Positions 1 through 7,192 of a stretch of DNA of 35,201 nt are shown piece by piece. A program made the translations under genes and the position numbers. The stretch covers positions 1 through 35,201 of the forward strand of contig NZ_NINW01000013.1 of the NCBI RefSeq assembly GCF_002188465.1, read 5' to 3'. The stretch comes from Pigmentiphaga sp. NML080357 (GTDB taxonomy: Bacteria > Pseudomonadota > Gammaproteobacteria > Burkholderiales > Burkholderiaceae_B). Within the stretch, counting starts at the first letter, position 1, and each line of letters starts with the position of its first letter. The notes beneath the pieces are model-generated. The model had not been told where the DNA came from, ran no database searches, and saw nothing but the letters and a program-made list of their open reading frames with translations.

Positions 1-125
1 ACTGTTCCGGCGCCTCAAAGGCTTCCGGCGCATATTCTCGCGATTCGACAAGCTGGATGTGATGTTCATTGCCTTCATCAATTTCGCGCTCATCGTTGAT
101 GGGCTTAGATAGTGTGAACACGCCC
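1..125 (+). mobile_element. 3' end of an IS5-family insertion sequence
   Basis: This is the right-hand end of an IS whose body lies outside the window. It ends in the terminal repeat TAGTGTGAACACGCCC (110-125). The exact reverse complement, GGGCGTGTTCACACTA, occurs at 35078-35093 at the start of another copy. The base run just outside reads CTAG on both copies, so the target duplication could be TA or CTAG; the palindrome makes the exact junction ambiguous. The end of the transposase reading frame overlaps the terminal repeat. The family is inferred from the transposase C-terminus; IS1663 of Bordetella is a plausible identity but was not verified. Confidence 0.85.
2..112 (+). CDS. IS5-family transposase, C-terminal fragment (partial at window edge)
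   Basis: The frame is open from the window edge to a TAG at 110-112 and gives 36 residues. These include RRIFSRFDKLDVMF and FALIVDGLR, typical of the last part of IS5/IS427-group DDE transposases (the R-Y/F-D-K-L segment follows the catalytic glutamate region). The catalytic residues themselves are upstream, outside the window. The stop codon shares bases with the terminal inverted repeat, which is normal for compact IS elements. Whether the full copy is intact cannot be seen. Confidence 0.85.
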   Translation: MFRRLKGFRRIFSRFDKLDVMFIAFINFALIVDGLR

Positions 126-163
126 TAGCCTTGCGGCATCGCAATCGATGCCGGAGAGCCGAC

Positions 164-514
164 ATGTCGTACGAAGGGAGTTGCCATTGCGGGGCCGTCG
201 CATTCGAGGTCGACGCCCCGCAGCCCACGCAGGCCATGAGCTGCAATTGCTCCCATTGCCGCCGCAAGGGCTTCCTCTTGTCCTTCGTGCCCGAAAGCGC
301 TTTCCGGCTCACGCGCGGCGAGGACAGCCTGCGGTCCTACTTCTTCAACGCCCACAAGATCGAACACATGTTCTGCACGACCTGCGGCACGCAGGCCTTC
401 GCCCGCGGAGCGATGCCCGACGGCACGCCCACCCGCGCGGTCAACCTGCGATGCGTGCCCGCCGTCGACCTCGATGCGCTGCAGATCCAGCGCGTGGACG
501 GCGCCAGCTTCTAA
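164..514 (+). CDS. GFA/CENP-V-fold zinc protein (glutathione-dependent formaldehyde-activating-like)
   Basis: The 116-residue protein has the cysteine pattern of the GFA domain: CHCGA (C7, C9), CNCSHC (C27, C29, C32) and CTTCG (C71, C74), which bind two zinc ions in this family. Gfa of Paracoccus was proposed to speed formation of S-hydroxymethylglutathione, but most family members have no proven reaction, so only the fold is assigned. ATG 164 is preferred over an in-frame TTG at 131 because GGAGAG precedes it by a few bases and the conserved region starts right after it. The gene begins about 40 bp from the IS end, so its native upstream region may have been replaced by the insertion. No operon partner is seen. 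Confidence 0.85.
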   Translation: MSYEGSCHCGAVAFEVDAPQPTQAMSCNCSHCRRKGFLLSFVPESAFRLTRGEDSLRSYFFNAHKIEHMFCTTCGTQAFARGAMPDGTPTRAVNLRCVPAVDLDALQIQRVDGASF

Positions 515-601
515 CCCGCCGCCGCGGAACCGGCCGCCAAAATGCATTATTATTCCGCTCCTGACGCCATGCGGCGCCCGGCCCGTTCCGGCGCCGCCGC
601 G

Positions 602-689
602 GGAAGGGTGGCAGAGCGGTTTAATGCACTGGTCTTGAAAACCAGCGATGGGCAACCATCCGTGGGTTCGAATCCCACCCCTTCCGCCA
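602..689 (+). tRNA. tRNA-Ser (anticodon UGA)
   Basis: A full class II tRNA fold can be drawn. Acceptor GGAAGGG (602-608) pairs with CCCTTCC (679-685). The anticodon arm is CTGGT (629-633), loop CTTGAAA with TGA at 636-638, and ACCAG (641-645). A long variable arm follows, then T arm GTGGG-TTCGAAT-CCCAC (662-678). Discriminator G686 is followed by an encoded CCA (687-689). The long variable arm and G discriminator fit serine. Confidence 0.97.
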
Positions 690-1032
690 TCGCCAGCGAC
701 TACCCGCCAGCGGTCATCCAGAACTGCCATGCCGGACGCGGCGACACACCCCACGACGACGTACGCCCCAGGCAGGCAGCCATTCGTGGGCGTACCGTCC
801 AGATTCGCTCCCGGCGGCGAGCCCGCGCCTATTTTTGATCCTGCCGTTCCCTTCGCCTCAATAGTCCTGCGATTCCTCGATCGGCCGGACAGCCGTGGTT
901 GAAACGGGAAGCCGGCAAGGGCTGGCTTGAGGTCTTTCGGCGAAGAAGGCAGCGACGCTCCAGGCTAGAGGGAAGGCACGCCGCTTGCTACAAGCATTCC
1001 GGATACGATCAGGACGGAGGCGCAGGTGGGGC
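690..1032. other. Gene-free stretch after tRNA-Ser
   Basis: About 340 bp without a convincing gene. The only structure seen is an inverted repeat, GTACGCCC (761-768) with GGGCGTAC (788-795), separated by 19 bases and lacking a T run. It might cap the tRNA-Ser transcript but is not a canonical terminator. The open frames across this stretch lack ribosome binding sites and family resemblance. The last bases hold the likely ribosome binding site of the DUF488 gene. Confidence 0.5.
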
Positions 1033-1578
1033 ATGGTCGCGGCGAAGAACACGGCGGCGCTGGAAGTGTGGACGATAGGGCATTCGACGCACCCCCTGGA
1101 TGAATTTCTTGCCATGTTGGCCTTCCATGGCATCGAAGGGGTTGCCGACGTGCGCCGGCATGCCGGTTCGCGCAAGTATCCGCACTTCAATCCCGATGCG
1201 CTGCGCAGCGCGCTCTCGAAGGCCGGTGTGGAGTACGTGCCATTGCCGGAGCTTGGTGGCCGCAGGCAGCCTCGGGCGGATTCGCGCAACACCGTCTGGC
1301 GCAACGCGTCGTTTCGCGGCTACGCGGACTACATGGAGACCGAGGCCTTTCAGGCCGGCCTCGAGCGGCTGCTGGCGCTCGCCCGCCGCCGCCGGACCGC
1401 CATCATGTGCGCGGAGGCCGTGTGGTGGCGGTGCCACCGCTCGCTGATCGCGGACCTGCTGAAGGCCCGGGGCGTTTGCGTACGACACATCGCCAATGGC
1501 GGCAGGTCCGAGATCCATCCGTACACCTCGGCCGCGCGGCTGGAGAACGGCGAATTGACCTATTCGCCGGAAAGGTGA
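1033..1578 (+). CDS. DUF488 family protein
   Basis: The 181-residue protein matches the DUF488 pattern end to end: WTIGHSTHPLDEF near the N-terminus, VADVRRHAGSRKYPHF, PLPELGGRR, SFRGYADYM, and the cysteine/histidine block MCAEAVWWRCHR. The family is widespread and its biochemical role is not established; the conserved Cys-Ala-Glu and Cys-His-Arg residues suggest an active site or metal/ligand pocket. An ATG with GGAGG and AGGTGG upstream at 1033 is chosen rather than a TTG at 985, which would add an arginine-rich leader before the domain. The DUF2945 gene follows after 29 bp on the same strand, so the two are probably co-transcribed. Confidence 0.88.
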   Translation: MVAAKNTAALEVWTIGHSTHPLDEFLAMLAFHGIEGVADVRRHAGSRKYPHFNPDALRSALSKAGVEYVPLPELGGRRQPRADSRNTVWRNASFRGYADYMETEAFQAGLERLLALARRRRTAIMCAEAVWWRCHRSLIADLLKARGVCVRHIANGGRSEIHPYTSAARLENGELTYSPER

Positions 1579-1607
1579 TCCACGCGCCGATAGCAGGAGG
1601 AATCATC

Positions 1608-1823
1608 GTGGCAGGCAAGTTCAAAGTCGGCGATCACGTCACCTGGAACTCGGAGGCGGGTGTTGTCAGCGGCACGATCATCCGGGTGCACACGAAGGAT
1701 TTCGACTACAAGGGGCACAAGCGCCGCGCCAGCGAGGAAGACCCGCAATACGAGATCAAGAGCGACAAGACCGACCACGTCGCGGCGCACAAGGGGGCGG
1801 CGTTGAAGAAAGCGAGTCGCTGA
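1608..1823 (+). CDS. DUF2945 (HVA1-type TUDOR domain) small protein
   Basis: This 71-residue protein starts with KFKVGDHVTWNSEAG, continues with GTIIRVHTKDFDYKGH and ends in DPQYEIKSDKT and HVAAHKGAAL, the layout of DUF2945, also called hypervirulence-associated protein TUDOR domain. The family name is historical and does not show a virulence role here. Translation should start at GTG 1608, seven bases after a perfect AGGAGG (1595-1600). The longer frame upstream overlaps the DUF488 gene and is not coding. Its last 68 bp are antisense to the end of the LuxR-type gene on the minus strand. Confidence 0.85.
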   Translation: MAGKFKVGDHVTWNSEAGVVSGTIIRVHTKDFDYKGHKRRASEEDPQYEIKSDKTDHVAAHKGAALKKASR

Positions 1824-2898
1824 ATCCAAGCTGTGCCAGCAGGTCGGCCCTGTTGCCCGCGCCCAGGCGGTTGTAGAGCTGGCGGCGATGGTAGACCACC
1901 GTATTGGAACTGATGCCCATGCGCTGAGCGATCTTCGATTCGGACAGGCCGCGCGCCAGCCAATACGCCAGTTCGTACTGGCGCTGAGGGAGGTCGAGGT
2001 CGTGCAGCGCCGACAATAGCCGGGTCCCGCGCGCCATGCGCCGCGTGATGGTGATGCCGACGGCATTGCCTTGGCCGGCGGCCGCCGCCAGGCGCATGGC
2101 GCGCAGCGAAAACCAGCCGTGGGCATTGCGCAATTCCAGCTGTGGCGGCGGCGACGGTGTTTCCTTCGCCGGCGCCAGCCGCTGCAGGAGCGATTGCATG
2201 GCCGGGGGCAGCTCGGCGCCGCTCCGCCAGCGCCAGCCGAAGGCGAGCGGCATGATCGCCTCGGCTTCGGAAGAAATCCACAGCGGCCGCCCGCGCGGCG
2301 TGGCGACGAGCAGGCCCTGGCCATGCACTTCGCTATCGTCCCCATCGAGTTCGCCGGGCTGCAGGGCGCACGCGAGATGGGCTTCGAGCCGCGTGAGCAC
2401 CGCGACCTCTTCGGGCCGGAACGGCGACGCGCCCGGAGGGCGGAAGAGGAAAAGCATGCCGATTCCCTGGCGCTGCGGCGTGCGCAGCGCCAGGCACAGC
2501 CAATCGGCGACTTTTGCCGGGCGCATCACTACGTTGTAGTAGTCGCTGCGCAGCAGCCCGGCATGGCTCGCCTTGAGCATCTGGCCCATGGTGCGCGGAC
2601 CATACTCGTGGTGGGAGATGTCACTGGACTGGCGCAGGGTATTGTGGAACACCTGGCTTTCGCTGCGCAGGATGCGGGGGTCGAAGTGCTCCGGCACCGC
2701 AGCCCCGACGCCGGGGTCCTCCATGTGGGCTTCCAGCCCGCCGTCGTCCCCGACATAGAAATAGCCGCCCGAGTCGAAGCCGATTACCTGGTGCAGGGTT
2801 TGCAGCAAGGGCTGAATGAGCTGCGGGCCGCCCACGTCCAGGCACGCCATCAGTTGCAGGCGCGTGAGGGCTTGGCTGGTGGAGCGGTGCGAGGGCAT
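1756..2898 (-). CDS. LuxR-family transcriptional regulator with long sensory N-terminus
   Basis: The 380-residue protein ends in a LuxR/FixJ helix-turn-helix at roughly residues 300-357: LPQRQYELAYWLARGLSES, then KIAQRMGISSNTVVYHRRQL, then YNRLGAGNRADLL. The preceding 300 residues are not a receiver domain. They resemble the uncharacterised sensory region of stand-alone LuxR regulators, so the ligand is unknown. ATG 2898 is chosen because the extra 46 residues possible upstream are low-complexity and lack family features, but no strong ribosome binding site is visible, so the start is uncertain. The arginine/proline-rich C-terminal tail lies antisense to the DUF2945 gene and may be a recent extension. 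It is transcribed divergently from the secreted protein gene at 3081. Confidence 0.8.
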   Translation of the reverse strand: MPSHRSTSQALTRLQLMACLDVGGPQLIQPLLQTLHQVIGFDSGGYFYVGDDGGLEAHMEDPGVGAAVPEHFDPRILRSESQVFHNTLRQSSDISHHEYGPRTMGQMLKASHAGLLRSDYYNVVMRPAKVADWLCLALRTPQRQGIGMLFLFRPPGASPFRPEEVAVLTRLEAHLACALQPGELDGDDSEVHGQGLLVATPRGRPLWISSEAEAIMPLAFGWRWRSGAELPPAMQSLLQRLAPAKETPSPPPQLELRNAHGWFSLRAMRLAAAAGQGNAVGITITRRMARGTRLLSALHDLDLPQRQYELAYWLARGLSESKIAQRMGISSNTVVYHRRQLYNRLGAGNRADLLAQLGFSDSLSSTPPPCAPRRGRSCRS

Positions 2899-2969
2899 GG
2901 GAGGCAGCGTCCGTAGGGATTCCTTATCGTAACCGAGCCATGGCGCAGTCCATTGCCGCGGTTCCTCCC

Positions 2970-2998
2970 GACGCCCCACCCCGGCGGGGTGGGGCGTC
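2970..2998. repeat. Perfect 13-bp GC-rich hairpin in a divergent promoter region
   Basis: GACGCCCCACCCC (2970-2982) is followed by a GGC loop and its exact complement GGGGTGGGGCGTC (2986-2998). It lies between the LuxR-type gene (start 2898, minus) and the secreted protein gene (start 3081, plus). There is no T run on either strand, so it is not a canonical terminator. It could be an RNA leader structure, an operator or a mobile repeat remnant. Confidence 0.75.
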
Positions 2999-3080
2999 AC
3001 GGACCACGTTTCAGTAAGCTGCGTGCCGCGTTTCAACCATTTGCCAAGATTCCCGATCTCGTTTTCTGAAGGTTCTCACC

Positions 3081-3533
3081 ATGTTTGCTTGTCTCAGCAT
3101 TCGTTTCCTGGCCGCCGCCTCCGCTTTCTTGCTGGCCATCGCGGTGACGGCTTTGTCCGCCGGCGGCGCCTTGGCCGCGAGCGGCGCGGATCCGGCGCAC
3201 TTTCGCCTCACCCCCGCTTTGCTCGATCGGATGGAGGCCGTGGCGGCCGAGCTCAAGAACGTAAAGACGGCGGATGTCGACGACGACGATGATGACGCTG
3301 ACGCCGAGTCGGTGGAGGACATCGCGCGCAAGCTCGATGCGCAGCCGAAGGTGCGTGCCGCGCTGGCGCGCCACGGGCTCACCAGTCTGGAATACGCGAC
3401 CGCCACGCTTGCCGCCCTGCACGCGGGCATGTACCTGGCCACGGGGCAGGGCGCCGACACCAAGGCGCTGGCGTCGTTTACGCCCGAGCAGCGCGCAAAC
3501 ATCAAGACGATGCTGGCACGCCGGAAGAAGTAG
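3081..3533 (+). CDS. Secreted acidic hypothetical protein
   Basis: The 150-residue protein starts with a clear Sec signal peptide: a basic start, a hydrophobic core to about residue 30 and a likely cut at GGALAA/S. The mature part has a run of aspartates (DVDDDDDDAD, about residues 69-78) and then a mostly helical segment rich in alanine. The aspartate run could bind calcium or other cations, but no EF-hand or RTX motif is present. A GAAGG lies about 8 bases before ATG 3081. I do not recognise the family. It stands alone, divergent from a LuxR-type regulator, which could control it; that is only inferred from position. Confidence 0.7.
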   Translation: MFACLSIRFLAAASAFLLAIAVTALSAGGALAASGADPAHFRLTPALLDRMEAVAAELKNVKTADVDDDDDDADAESVEDIARKLDAQPKVRAALARHGLTSLEYATATLAALHAGMYLATGQGADTKALASFTPEQRANIKTMLARRKK

Positions 3534-3614
3534 CCATGACAGTGGCCTCGCTGAAGCGGTATCTTCGTCGATCTGCACGAACCGCATTTCAATTTCGGCA
3601 TGGGAGGCCACTTA

Positions 3615-4316
3615 ATGGAAGGCAGCAGGGATATCGACCACTGGACCAGCGTCGCCGCGCAATGGATAGCCTGGGCGCGTACGCCGAACCACGATGCTTT
3701 CTGGGCATATCAGGACCAGCTGAAAGCCTACGTCGGCACGGGGACGGGAGCCGCCCTGGATGTCGGATGCGGCGAGGGCCGCGTGTCCAGGGCGCTGACC
3801 GCCTGCGGCTATACGGTCACCGCCGTCGACCCCGTCCCTGAATTCGTCGAAGCCGCCAGGCAGGCCCAGTCCGCCCGACGCTACGCCGTAGCGCCCGCCG
3901 GTGCCCTGCCATTCGAGGACGGCGGTTTCGACCTGGTCATGGCCTACAACGTCTTGATGGACGTGGATGACGTTCCCGGAGCCGTCAGGGAAATGAAGCG
4001 TGTCCTGCGCAGGAACGGGACTATGTTCATCTCTGTCGTCCACCCCCTGGCCGACCTGGCGTTGATGGAGGCGCAAGAGCGCTACTTCGACCGACGCCGC
4101 TTTTCCGCCAAGGTGGAGGAACGAGGGCTCGCCATGCATTTCGCGGGGTGGGCCGAGCCGCTCGAAGCCTATGCCCGCGCCCTCGAGTCCGCCGGCCTGG
4201 CCATCGTATCGCTGCGCGAACCCAGTGCCGCGCCGCTTGCCGGACAGGACCACCTGGATCGGTGGACGCGGCTGCCGCTGTTTCTCTGGATCAAGGCCCG
4301 GAACCTGCCTGGCTGA
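3615..4316 (+). CDS. Class I SAM-dependent methyltransferase
   Basis: The 233-residue protein has motif I ALDVGCGEGRVSRAL, the acidic residue after strand 2 (TAVDPVPEFV), and the later DGGFDLVMAYNVLMDVDD and EMKRVLRRNG blocks of the Methyltransf_11/UbiE-like Rossmann family. It would transfer a methyl group from S-adenosylmethionine to an unknown small molecule in the cytoplasm. ATG 3615 is chosen because GGGAGG (3602-3607) sits seven bases upstream; an in-frame ATG at 3600 has no such site. The substrate is not indicated by the neighbours, which are a secreted unknown protein and a Bug binding protein under its own promoter. Confidence 0.85.
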   Translation: MEGSRDIDHWTSVAAQWIAWARTPNHDAFWAYQDQLKAYVGTGTGAALDVGCGEGRVSRALTACGYTVTAVDPVPEFVEAARQAQSARRYAVAPAGALPFEDGGFDLVMAYNVLMDVDDVPGAVREMKRVLRRNGTMFISVVHPLADLALMEAQERYFDRRRFSAKVEERGLAMHFAGWAEPLEAYARALESAGLAIVSLREPSAAPLAGQDHLDRWTRLPLFLWIKARNLPG

Positions 4317-4376
4317 CAGCGCGGATGCCGGGAGCCGAGCGCCACCCGCGATAGTATGGCTGCTTCTTTTTATAAC

Positions 4377-4388
4377 AAACGATCGTTT
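4377..4388. promoter_or_regulatory. Operator-like palindrome 1 (AAACGATCGTTT)
   Basis: A perfect 12-bp palindrome identical to the one at 4442-4453, in the AT-rich gap before the Bug gene. The centre-to-centre distance is 65 bp, about six helical turns. The shape is typical of TetR-family operators, although no TetR gene is adjacent. It lies upstream of the proposed -10 element. Confidence 0.6.
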
Positions 4389-4410
4389 TAATAATAGGTG
4401 TTTCGCCTAG

Positions 4411-4439
4411 TTATAAGGTACTTATTCTATTATTATAAT
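4411..4439 (+). promoter_or_regulatory. Likely promoter of the Bug gene
   Basis: TATAAT at 4434-4439 matches the sigma-70 -10 consensus exactly. A weak -35 (TTATAA, 4411-4416) lies 17 bp upstream. The surroundings are strongly AT-rich, unlike the rest of the window. Transcription would begin about where the second palindrome lies. Confidence 0.55.
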
Positions 4440-4441
4440 TC

Positions 4442-4453
4442 AAACGATCGTTT
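4442..4453. promoter_or_regulatory. Operator-like palindrome 2 (AAACGATCGTTT)
   Basis: Second identical perfect palindrome. It starts three bases after the -10 TATAAT and ends shortly before the ribosome binding site AAGGAG (4457-4462). A protein bound here would cover the transcription start, the classic position for a repressor. Confidence 0.6.
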
Positions 4454-4469
4454 TATAAGGAGACCTCCC

Positions 4470-5435
4470 ATGCGCCAAGCAGGCATCGCGCTCGCCTTCG
4501 TCACCTGCCTTGCCTTCAGCGCAGGAGCGGGGGCCCAGGCCTATCCCACGCACGCCATCCGCTGGCTGGTTCCCTATCCGCCCGGGGGCGGCGCCGATAA
4601 CGTGGCGCGCGTCGTAACCCAGCGGCTCGCGCAAAGGCTTGGGCAGGCCATCATCGTGGACAACCGCCCGGGAGGAAACACCATTATCGGCACGCAGGCG
4701 TTGCTGTCCGCTCCCAAGGACGGCTACACCGTCATGAACACGGCCGAGCAGATTGCCGTCAATGCGGCACTGTATCCGGATCTCAAGTACTCGGCGGAGC
4801 GCGACCTGGACTTTGTCGCGCCCCTGGTGCGTACCCCGCTGGTCCTGCTTGCGCGGCGCGACCTGCCCGTCTCGGATGCCGCCGGTCTCCTCGCCTATCT
4901 CAAGGAGCGCGGCGATCGCGTCACGTACGGAAGCTGGGGGCAGGGCGGAATGAACCACCTGACCATGGAGGCCTTTGCCGACCGGGCCGGGGTGCGCCCC
5001 ACGCACGTCCCGTTCTCAGGCGCCGCGCCCGCCGTGCGCGACTTGCTCGGCGGCCAGATCGATCTGTATTTTTCCGATCCGGCCACGGCGCTGCCGCATC
5101 TTCGCACCGGCAAGCTCAAGGCCCTGCTGGTGTCCACCCGGGAGCGCCTGGCCTATCTTCCCGACGTGCCCACCATCCACGAAAGCGGTTACCGGGATTT
5201 CGACATGTACAGCTGGCAGGGCGTGGTCGCCCCGAAGGGCATGCCGCCGCAGGCGCTCAAGACACTGGCCGCGGCCGTACGAGAAACCCTCCAGCAACCG
5301 GACGTGAACAAGGAACTGCTGGAGCGGGGATTCCTTCCCGAACCCGGTACGCCCGAGGCGTTCCGCGCATTTTTCCTGCGCAGCCAGGCCACGCTGGCGG
5401 GGATCGTGCGCAAGCGGAACATCCGGATCGAGTAG
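4470..5435 (+). CDS. Bug-family (TctC) periplasmic substrate-binding protein
   Basis: The 321-residue protein carries a signal peptide (cut near SAGAGAQA/YP) and then the Bug signature YPTHAIRWLVPYPPGGGADN, VDNRPGG, DGYTV and VPFSGAAPAVRDLLGGQID. These proteins bind small carboxylates or amides in the periplasm, sometimes for tripartite tricarboxylate transporters; most members are orphans, and no TctA/TctB partner is in the window. ATG 4470 follows AAGGAG by seven bases. The gene appears monocistronic, convergent with the metallo-beta-lactamase gene 18 bp further on. Two identical 12-bp palindromes flank the promoter, so tight control by a repressor, probably TetR-type, is likely. Ligand unknown. 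Confidence 0.92.
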   Translation: MRQAGIALAFVTCLAFSAGAGAQAYPTHAIRWLVPYPPGGGADNVARVVTQRLAQRLGQAIIVDNRPGGNTIIGTQALLSAPKDGYTVMNTAEQIAVNAALYPDLKYSAERDLDFVAPLVRTPLVLLARRDLPVSDAAGLLAYLKERGDRVTYGSWGQGGMNHLTMEAFADRAGVRPTHVPFSGAAPAVRDLLGGQIDLYFSDPATALPHLRTGKLKALLVSTRERLAYLPDVPTIHESGYRDFDMYSWQGVVAPKGMPPQALKTLAAAVRETLQQPDVNKELLERGFLPEPGTPEAFRAFFLRSQATLAGIVRKRNIRIE

Positions 5436-5453
5436 GGCCGGCGCCGGTTGTCG

Positions 5454-6323
5454 TCAAGGCCGGCTGACGTCGGCGGGTTCGGCGTGCGGCCGCATTGCCA
5501 GGCGTTCGAATTCGGTCACGTCGTGGCCGCAGCACACGGTAACCTCGGCCGCGTGATGCCGTATCAGTTCGCGGAGCCGGCGCTGGTTGTCGAGCCGCGC
5601 GACGCGGTCGTGCTCGAGCATCCATTGATAGAACCTCAAGCCGGGCGGGCAGGTCGGCGCGTCGGGCTGCATTTCCCGGATGTGGAAATAGGCGTCTCCT
5701 GCCTGGAGCAGCCACCGGCCGGCGCCTTCGACCGCGACGCCGGCATGGCCCAGGGTGTGTCCCGGCAGGGGGATCAGCGCCAGCTCCGGCGGCAGTCCGT
5801 CCAGGGGCCGAGCGCGCCGGAACCCGAACCAGGTATCGCCCTCATCGTGGCGGTACACCTTCCAGCGGGGCCGCGATCCCCATTGCTGGGGCCGGAAGCG
5901 TTGCCGGTCCATCCAGCTCCTGCGGGCGGTGGCCACCTCTTGTTCCGCGGCCATCAAGTGCACCGTCGCCTGCGGAAAATCATCCAGGCCTCCGGCGTGA
6001 TCGAAGTCCAGATGCGTCAAGACGATGTGCCGCACGTCCTGGACCCTGTAGCCCAGGCCTTCTATCTGGCGCGCGGCGGTCATGGATTCGCGCCATTCCG
6101 GTCTGACCAGCGCAAGGAAGAATGCGCTCAGGCGCGTGCGCGGCGCTTCCACGTCGCGCAGACCGAGGCCCGTATCGATCAATGCCAATCCACCAGACGG
6201 CAGCTCGGCCAGGATGCAATGGCAGCAGAGCCGCCCGCGCAAGGCCGACCAGGGCGACCTGCCGTCCATCAAGCGGCCTCCGGCCGGGCAGGTGGAGATG
6301 CAATTCAAGTGATGCAGCCGCAT
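5454..6323 (-). CDS. Metallo-beta-lactamase-fold hydrolase (AHL-lactonase-like group)
   Basis: The 289-residue protein has the metal site of the fold: HLDFDH (H104, D106, D108, H109), GHTLGH (H189, H193), D210 in QAGDAYF, and CGHD (H267). The first motif is HxDxDH rather than the usual HxHxDH, so one metal ligand differs from textbook AHL lactonases. It probably hydrolyses an ester, lactone or thioester; quorum quenching is possible but not shown. AGGAG lies eight bases before ATG 6323, and a longer frame from 6473 lacks support. No signal peptide is evident. Its 3' end faces the Bug gene 18 bp away. Confidence 0.82.
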   Translation of the reverse strand: MRLHHLNCISTCPAGGRLMDGRSPWSALRGRLCCHCILAELPSGGLALIDTGLGLRDVEAPRTRLSAFFLALVRPEWRESMTAARQIEGLGYRVQDVRHIVLTHLDFDHAGGLDDFPQATVHLMAAEQEVATARRSWMDRQRFRPQQWGSRPRWKVYRHDEGDTWFGFRRARPLDGLPPELALIPLPGHTLGHAGVAVEGAGRWLLQAGDAYFHIREMQPDAPTCPPGLRFYQWMLEHDRVARLDNQRRLRELIRHHAAEVTVCCGHDVTEFERLAMRPHAEPADVSRP

Positions 6324-6541
6324 CGCCGGCTCCTGTCGTAGACGTACGGCCCGCAGACAACGATGCCGACTTGCGCGTCCCGCAAGGGGCATACCCGGGA
6401 GGGGGCTCCGCAGACCGCGCTCCGGGCGACGATGGGCGCCGTGGCATGGCGCTTGCTCCAACGACGACGGCAATCGTCTTCCCTGGCCGGACCATGAACG
6501 GCCTGCGGGGAGGGCGCCCGCAGAATTCTCGGAGAGACGTC

Positions 6542-7192
6542 ATGCGCAGGCTTTTGACGGTGGCAGTATGGTGGTTCATGGCGAGCGGATCGGCTATCGT
6601 CCATGCAGGCGAGGCCTCCGGCACCGACGGACTGTATCTTGCCCAGGCCGGCCATGCCGGCCGGTTCGAGATCGAGGCCAGCCAGATGGCGGCCCAGAGA
6701 GGATCGAACGATTACGTCAGGGAGTTCGCAAAGAGGATGATCGCCGATCACACCCGGATCGAAGCGGAATTCAAGGCTTACGCGTCGGCCCGCAAACTGG
6801 CGCTTCCCGCGGAGCCCGATGGCGGGCAGAAGGCCATACTCGCTTCGCTGGGAGGCAAGACGGGGCAGTCGTATGACCGTGAGTATGCGCAGGCGGTGGG
6901 AGTGGAGGCGCACCGCAGCGCCATCCGGTTGTTCGAGGAAATGTCGACGCATGCAACGGATGGGCAACTGCGCGACCTCGCAAGAAAATTCCTGCCCATG
7001 TTGAAAGAACACGAAAAGCATGCAGGGGACCTGCTCTCCAAGGTGGAAAGCGGCGAGGCGCAGCGGCCGAGGCAGGAAGGGGGCAATCCCGGCAGGGGCA
7101 TTCCGCATCCGCTGCCGCCGGATCGAGCCGCGCCACCCGTCACCCGGCCTACGGGAGAGCCTGAGCGTGGCACCGCCCAGCCTTCACGTTGA
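6542..7192 (+). CDS. DUF4142 (ferritin-like) exported protein
   Basis: The 216-residue protein has a signal peptide (to about residue 22, IVHAGEA) followed by a DUF4142 domain: EIEASQMAAQRGSNDYVREF, KRMIADHTRIEAEF, AVGVEAHRSAIRLFEE and KFLPMLKEHEKHA. The helices with HTR..E and HR..I..F patterns give the ferritin-like four-helix look of the family, usually periplasmic and of unknown function. The C-terminal 40 residues are proline- and glycine-rich and probably unfolded. GGAGAG precedes ATG 6542. The stop overlaps by 9 bp the stop region of the minus-strand membrane protein gene. Confidence 0.82.
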   Translation: MRRLLTVAVWWFMASGSAIVHAGEASGTDGLYLAQAGHAGRFEIEASQMAAQRGSNDYVREFAKRMIADHTRIEAEFKAYASARKLALPAEPDGGQKAILASLGGKTGQSYDREYAQAVGVEAHRSAIRLFEEMSTHATDGQLRDLARKFLPMLKEHEKHAGDLLSKVESGEAQRPRQEGGNPGRGIPHPLPPDRAAPPVTRPTGEPERGTAQPSR

